From Saccoglossus kowalevskii (Eukaryota; Hemichordata; Enteropneusta; Harrimaniidae): a stretch of 24,456 nt of DNA. The notes beneath the pieces are model-generated. The model worked only from the letters and a program-made list of their open reading frames with translations, was not told the DNA's origin and searched no databases. A program made the translations under genes and the position numbers. Shown here piece after piece: positions 1 to 24,456 of the stretch. Each line of letters starts with the position of its first letter. The first letter of the stretch is position 1. Where the stretch lies: positions 920,868 to 945,323 of the forward strand of contig NW_003116448.1 in assembly GCF_000003605.2 (NCBI RefSeq), read 5' to 3'.

Positions 1-1289
1 TCAATTTTTAACTGAAGGAATTAAACTAAATTAAATAAGCATGTTTGAAATGACTACTGTTCAACTCCGGACTAGTCGTTTAATTGTACTTAGCGTATGT
101 TGCTATGACAATCAACCAATTCGAGAAAAACAGTCGACAATGACTAAATGCATGGTCACAGCCAAATCGCTGTTTAATTGAAATATAAAAAATCAAAGAA
201 AACAGAGAACTCTAAGACAGAAAGAGAAACACGAGCGATGTAGTCGAACAGCCATTTCGGCAACCATGTTTGTTTCACCTCAATCAATACAGTATTACTC
301 ACGATGCACTATTCCCATAAGCGTGGGTATGTGGAAGTTCATAGTCAAGCGTACTGCGGTCAAGAACTTCGGTGACACATTTTATAGCTACGCCCAAAAT
401 AGTCCATCATTTATTACGCAACTGTGACCACATGACATTATTCTGTTAACATCCACACATTTTCATAAAATCTCCATGCACTTTTTGACCTTTCATAAGT
501 ACAATACACTACAATTTACACCAGAAAAACAATTTTCTTGGTACATTCCTACATTCTTGCATACTAATGAGGGGTTCAGACACACTCCAAGCTGAACAAC
601 TGTTTTGGACTAACAACAAAGCTGGTAAATCATTTCCCAGCAAAAATGTTTACAGAGGAGCGTTTCCCAGCCTAGTAATTCAACACTAGTTAAAAGCTTT
701 GACAGACCATTACACAAGCACACCTCTATCTTGTAAATCATCAGTATAAATTTTAAATATGTGGCATAATTTATTATGAACAACGTGAAAACTACAAAAC
801 ATGAATCTAATACTATAGCAAAATATTTATAAATATCAATTTATTGACCAGTGCTACTCATGAATTCAAATACTCATAATTTATCCATTTTTAATAACTT
901 GTACTACCGGACAATACAAGGACATTGACTTAAAAACAGTTGGGGGTCACCAGCTTAATTTTTGAGAAAATGATGGTTGATGGCCATTTTTGAAAGTATT
1001 AGTGTTTTTACCATAGGTTCCTATGGCAGAGATATTAAGTGTAGCCTGATGACAGGCTGAATAAATATATATTTCAAAATCAGAGTTTTAAAAAGTGGTG
1101 AAAAATGCAATTGTGCTTTATGGAATTTTTTCAAAAATATCGATTTGCGATAAATATTGGGACAATTTTTTCAAAATAAGTCACTGTAAGAAACAAACTA
1201 ATGCTATTTCATGGTGCCATGGGACAATAGTATGATGAAATTATTTGCGTGTATCTGTAGATCGACTTAATTAGCTGATTACTAGTGAA
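1..1289. other. AT-rich intergenic DNA, no gene seen
   Basis: Both strands are broken by stops, and no splice-bounded conserved exon was recognised. The only structure noted is a pair of short hairpins at 1011-1026 (CCATAGG-TT-CCTATGG) and 1043-1058 (AGCCTG-ATGA-CAGGCT). Confidence 0.6.
1011..1058. repeat. Two adjacent short perfect hairpins
   Basis: CCATAGGTTCCTATGG (1011-1026) is a 7-bp stem with a 2-base loop. AGCCTGATGACAGGCT (1043-1058) is a 6-bp stem with a 4-base loop. They are only 16 bases apart in otherwise plain AT-rich DNA. No T-run or gene end makes them a terminator. Confidence 0.5.
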
Positions 1290-2480
1290 TGGCTATGTTA
1301 TATCTGTCATCGTTTAGGCCCATGCGAGGTTCTGGACGGAACTTGGTTCAGTGATTTGGAACTAATTACGATATAACCGTCGCTATTCGGACTACTATTT
1401 CTGACAGTTGGTATTCGCAGTTACTAATATTGTGAACGATTAATCAAAAGATATGACGTGTCCAGTACTTAGTGTGATTGGTTGAATGTGTGAAGGTTAC
1501 GCCTTAGAGTCTTTTAACTGCTTTGTAATTGGGTAAGGTTTTGAAAGTGAATAAAGAGTTGTTTTAGTTGGTCTTGGCGAGTACACGAGGACAGACGCAG
1601 TCTTGAGGCAGTCTTGACGCAGTCAAGGAGAGTCTAAGGGCAGTCTAGAGAGAGTCTTCGGCCGGCCTTGCGATAGTCTTGGGGACTTTTCCCCAGGGCG
1701 CTGTGTCTTATAGAGCGCTCGACTGACCGACTAAGACGAGAGTTGAAACGTATTTCGTTGTGCGTGTCTATTTGATTGTAAAGTTTAAGTGACTTACCCG
1801 ATCCCGTACCTCAAGGGGACGAGATATAGAGGCCAGACGAGATTCCCCCCTGGCACGTGTGGAGAACCCAGAGGAGAAGAATTTCCCCCTCATAATAGCT
1901 TCATGATTTTACACAATAGACCAATAAACGCTGTCGTGCGATTTCTGACCAACTTTCTCAAAAATATGAGTATAATACTACAATGTTTACGTGAAATTCG
2001 AACACTGGCTGCGCGACCACTGCCCTGCAACAACGTATAACAACCTGAACTAATTGCGAGTCTGCTTACTTTGAAATAAGATAAATATAGTTGACAGAGC
2101 ACTGAAATCAGTTTAACAAGCCATGCATGACACAGTCCCAGTCCGCACGCACGCTTCATAAGTCCATGGAACTATAAACCCCGTTCCATGATAAGTCCTT
2201 GTTTTCATGCCGGTTTAAACCTTAAAGTGTGCACATAAAGTTACGTCTGCGTAAAAGAACACCAAAAAAGACCGTGAACACAGTCCATCAGTTGTTAAAG
2301 AACCGTGCCGTGAACAAGGTATTAAAAGGCGGTGGTTGTCGGACAACTTCCTGTTCGACTAATAGCGACGTACACAAAGCGTGTAAAAGCATTGTGAAGG
2401 TTGAATTCGAACACGCGATGCGCGACAACCACAGTCCTTCAACGAGATTCATTGCTCGACACATTTTGCAGTTTTATTGA
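1290..2480. other. CpG-rich island with degenerate AGTCTT repeats, possible decayed mobile element
   Basis: Composition shifts from AT-rich to CpG-rich here. Between about 1598 and 1682 the words CAGTCTT, AGTCTA and AGTCAA recur every 10-15 bases. An AATAAAG at 1550-1556 precedes them, and AGTCC words recur at 2127-2200. A perfect hairpin, CATGGAAC/GTTCCATG, lies at 2165-2172 and 2183-2190. Short open frames (1789-2040 and 2229-2480, plus strand) have no recognisable similarity. An LTR or LTR-element remnant is one reading; no primer-binding site or paired LTR was found. Confidence 0.3.
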
Positions 2481-3297
2481 GAAAGTGCAAACAAATGTCC
2501 GAAAACCGGAGAGTGTAATGGTATGGGAATGTTAGAATTTTATCAAACCCTAACCCTGAACATAGAAATATCTGGAGGGCACTCCAAACTTTCCCCCCCC
2601 CCCCGGACACACCAATCGAACAGTCAGACAAAAGGGGAGTCTACGATAGGACGCCACCAACGCCAAGCTATTTTTAAGAGTTATTTTCAATGATACCTTT
2701 TGATAATGCTGAAGCGATTGCCTACCCAAATATTTACTCGTCTCACCAAGTCAAACATACTAGTGGCCAATGCATTTTATTTTGTACTATTTAAACAAGT
2801 CAATACCAACCCCATTTCAACCAAAACGGCAATAGTTTATTACTTCAAAGCAGATAACTCTGCAAATATTAAAGGTTTGAATGAACAGAGACTAGTAAAA
2901 GAAACAAGCAGTCTGTTGGTAAGTCCGCTGTATAACGGTAGTTGGAAAGAGCTTTTTTAATATCACTAAAACTAAAATGAGCAATTTTGTTTAAAGTTCT
3001 ACCAAAAATAGCAATTAGAGAATTTAACACATAGTCACAAAATGAACAAATCTGACCAAGATCCACTTAGTTTCGCATAAAAATTATCGAAGCAATTTGG
3101 CTCTCAGTTTTAAAACATTCGTCAATTTGAGATTTTAAGACAAAAGAAACAAATCTGAGAGAGGTCCACCCAATTTGGACAATGGACAAAAAGTAATATG
3201 AATAGCTCTGATCTGTTGAAAGCAGAGCTAATGATAATGTTCAACTGCAAATCGAGGCAGCAGAGGACAAATTTAGTTGAGATAATAAAGACACGAA
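2481..3297. other. Intergenic DNA downstream of afadin
   Basis: No conserved coding region was seen. A run of 12 C lies at 2593-2604, just after GGAGGGCACTCCAAACTTTC (2574-2593). The latter recurs in related form in the afadin 3' UTR near 3463 and, reverse-complemented, near 23358. Confidence 0.5.
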
Positions 3298-4712
3298 TAA
3301 CATTTGAAGTGCATTTTATTTTACACTGAATTCAACTTGTCAATTATAATTCAGAAAAAAAACATACAATAGCATTTGAGTTAATATTCATACATGAAAA
3401 TACTATACAAACGATGGTAATAAAGACCTAAACAAAGGCAACACCCAGCGCCACCAATAGAGGGCACTCCATAATTTCCTTCTGAAACGGCACCACAAAT
3501 ACCTCCTGGGAAACGGAGATATTGGACGCAGGATGCATTCATTATTTTTGTCATAAAAGCACTAAAAACTATCCGTAAAAACCAATCCTTATATAAAAAT
3601 AGAAAGGCAGCTGTCGATGCTTCAGTGTACCGCAACTGCAATAATTCAATTTTGTATTATTGGCCTGATTCAATGTATTTTTTTTCTTCTTCACAACCCA
3701 CAAACGTGAATGGTAAGACATGCCCTGATGAATTCATCACTTACCATACAAAAAAACCAAATATTCAAAATTTTTTTCAAAGGGGCTCAGCAATGTACCA
3801 GCCAATAAATGGAACTGCAAAAACAGATAATCTTGATTTCAATTAACCTAAAAAATAAGTGCCCACCATTACTGCAATAATAACATGATAATCTGAACTA
3901 ATGCAATAATTACATAACATTTTGTGTGCGTATTAAAATAACTTATTGACTGCGAAGCAAGGAGACAACCAAGGAAGTACAACTAAAAAAAAAAAAAAAG
4001 AATTCAACAAATGCTGAGAATTAACCATAAAAATTAATGCTTCAAAAAGTTGTTTATAATTCATATACATACACCTGGTTAAGGGATTAATATTAAAGAT
4101 AAATTCTAAAACTAAAATTAGCCTTTGCTTCATAATTGTCCTGATATTCTCCTTCGGACTCAATTTCTAACATCTACTTGGGAAGTTTGAATCCGAGTGA
4201 GTATCAACATTAAGGGGTTTGAATCTTACAACAACTTAGGGGGTATGATTCAAGTGTGCATATTTATATATAAGATACAGGGGCTGAATAAAACGTCTCA
4301 GATGAGTCTGGTTCAGCGAACTTTTTTTTACAACAGTAATTTCATAGTTTCAAACTTCAACATCACTATTGGCAACTCTACCCATATGTACAGATCACGA
4401 CGTTTGTTTGTGACAGAGTCCATGTTCCATCACACAGTTCATAGACAACTAGAAAACATCAGTTCTACATACTACGGGAGCCCTGTACCATGTGTAAATA
4501 TCACAGCAACAATTCCACTAGCTGAAACACCCGCTAAGAAAACTGTACATGACAAAAGTCATCACTGCTGTGTGTCAGTGTCTCACAAAGACAACTTCAG
4601 ATCCAACGTTAATCATTTCTCACAAAAATACTCGTCTTCCAACTTATTCAAAAAGAATCTCACGAAAAAAAGGAGATATAATCTGTACAAATGTCACAAT
4701 GAACACATTGTA
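3298..4712 (-). other. AFDN: Afadin 3' UTR (likely extent)
   Basis: This is the stretch downstream of the TGA, with no coding continuation. The first perfect minus-strand AATAAA after the stop lies at 3320-3315. A GT-rich stretch (TTATTCGTGTCTTT) follows it, which is the usual layout of a cleavage and polyadenylation site. A variant TATAAA at 4268-4263 could give a shorter end. The interval also holds a GAGGGCACTCC-type repeat fragment near 3460-3485 and an A-run near 3985-3999. The extent is inferred from the signals only. Confidence 0.5.
3315..3320 (-). terminator. Candidate polyadenylation signal AATAAA of afadin
   Basis: TTTATT on the plus strand reads AATAAA on the minus strand, about 1.4 kb after the stop. 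A T/GT-rich element begins roughly 20 bases further downstream. No other perfect AATAAA was found on this strand between the stop codon and here. Confidence 0.5.
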
Positions 4713-23772
<19,060 letters not shown>

Positions 23773-24456
23773 CTGTGTTTGAAAACAACAGCATTGTGCA
23801 GGTTATACCAGACTGTCAAATACGTAAGCAGGATAGAGAGGAGGAGGGGAGAGGAGGGGGTAAAAGGATCAGGGGCACAAGAACAACTAATTTTTCTAGT
23901 CATCAGACATGCAGAAATGACAAAAGAAAAAAACAGATTGAAGTAACCAAGAAGGTATGACAGAGTGAAACAGACTTTTTTCTATGTTTGAAAGAACAGC
24001 ATATAGACCATGGATGATTAATATGGTTAATTATTCATAATTCGATTTTAAGGGGTTAATAACAGCTATAATTCACAAATTACTGTGCCTGCCTGTTTGC
24101 ATTAAACTGCCCAGCCCTGCATTAAACTGCCCAGCCCCACATCAACCCCTCCACCCCCCGTCAGCCTGAAAGGCCCAATGAAATGTCTCTGACATGCAAA
24201 TTGAAAATTTGAAAAAAAACATCTCATGTAAAATTCTACAATCCGGAATTCCCAGGAATCAATAGCGATAAATTGAATCTTAGAATTTGTTCAATATTTT
24301 AGCAGTTTGCAATAAATAAACAAATAAATGAAAACATACTATGTAAAAAAATTTAGTACAAATTTGGGACACAGAAATCAAAGATGTACAGTTACATCAA
24401 CATGCTGTTTGTATGACATGTTCCAATTATCTGCGGTCCCTCTTATATTATTCAAA
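23773..24456 (-). other. Afadin intron (incomplete, runs off window)
   Basis: This is upstream of the FHA-end exon. It contains two tandem copies of a 20-bp unit, GCATTAAACTGCCCAGCCC(T/C), at 24099-24138, followed by a C-rich patch. No further FHA exon was recognised before the edge. Confidence 0.7.
24099..24138. repeat. Two-copy 20-bp tandem duplication
   Basis: GCATTAAACTGCCCAGCCCT (24099-24118) is followed at once by GCATTAAACTGCCCAGCCCC (24119-24138), differing only in the last base. This looks like a recent short duplication. Confidence 0.9.

Noticed and set aside
2229-2480. 83-codon plus-strand frame, basic, as a gene
   Set aside because: It starts without ATG and has no recognised domain. 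It is kept only as part of the unexplained CpG-rich island.

Overview
This window is nuclear DNA from an animal. It carries the 3' two-thirds of one intron-rich gene, afadin (AFDN, also MLLT4; Drosophila canoe), on the minus strand. The gene enters at the right edge and ends near 3.3 kb. I built the exon model by reading GT/AG junctions, following codon phase, and comparing with human afadin as I remember it. Thirteen exons between 23772 and 4713 join in frame to 1659 codons including the stop. They encode the very end of the FHA domain, the whole Dilute (DIL) domain, the PDZ domain, the proline-rich region, the long charged coiled coil and the C-terminal tail. The two RA domains, most of FHA, the start codon and the promoter lie beyond the right edge. 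A fourteenth exon (18273-18380, 36 codons, phase 1/1) is probably used inside the DIL region and may be a cassette exon.

The organism is an invertebrate bilaterian. The gene has clear human-level domain identity, introns of 0.1-4 kb, AT-rich non-coding sequence, and several small inverted-repeat elements of the kind common in marine invertebrates. I cannot name a phylum.

Layout from left to right: 1-1290 is AT-rich with no gene seen; 1290-2480 is a CpG-rich island with degenerate AGTCTT repeats, perhaps a decayed mobile element; 2480-3300 is intergenic; about 3.3-4.7 kb is the afadin 3' UTR; 4713-7711 is the giant last exon; 8445-10647 holds the post-PDZ and PDZ exons; 14662-14766 is the first PDZ exon; 15986-21203 holds the DIL exons; 21204-23661 is an intron packed with inverted-repeat elements; 23662-23772 is the exon at the end of FHA; the rest is intron.

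In other animals afadin links nectins (through PDZ), Rap1/Ras (through RA), and alpha-catenin and F-actin (through the C-terminal region) at adherens junctions. No second protein gene, rRNA, tRNA or CRISPR array could be supported. The most useful non-gene signals are a DNA transposon with perfect TIRs and a 7-bp target duplication (21364-21693) holding a small acidic ORF, a six-copy 56-bp intronic minisatellite, three octamer motifs at exact 11-bp spacing, an intronic CpG cluster, and a frame-preserving intron that could be retained.
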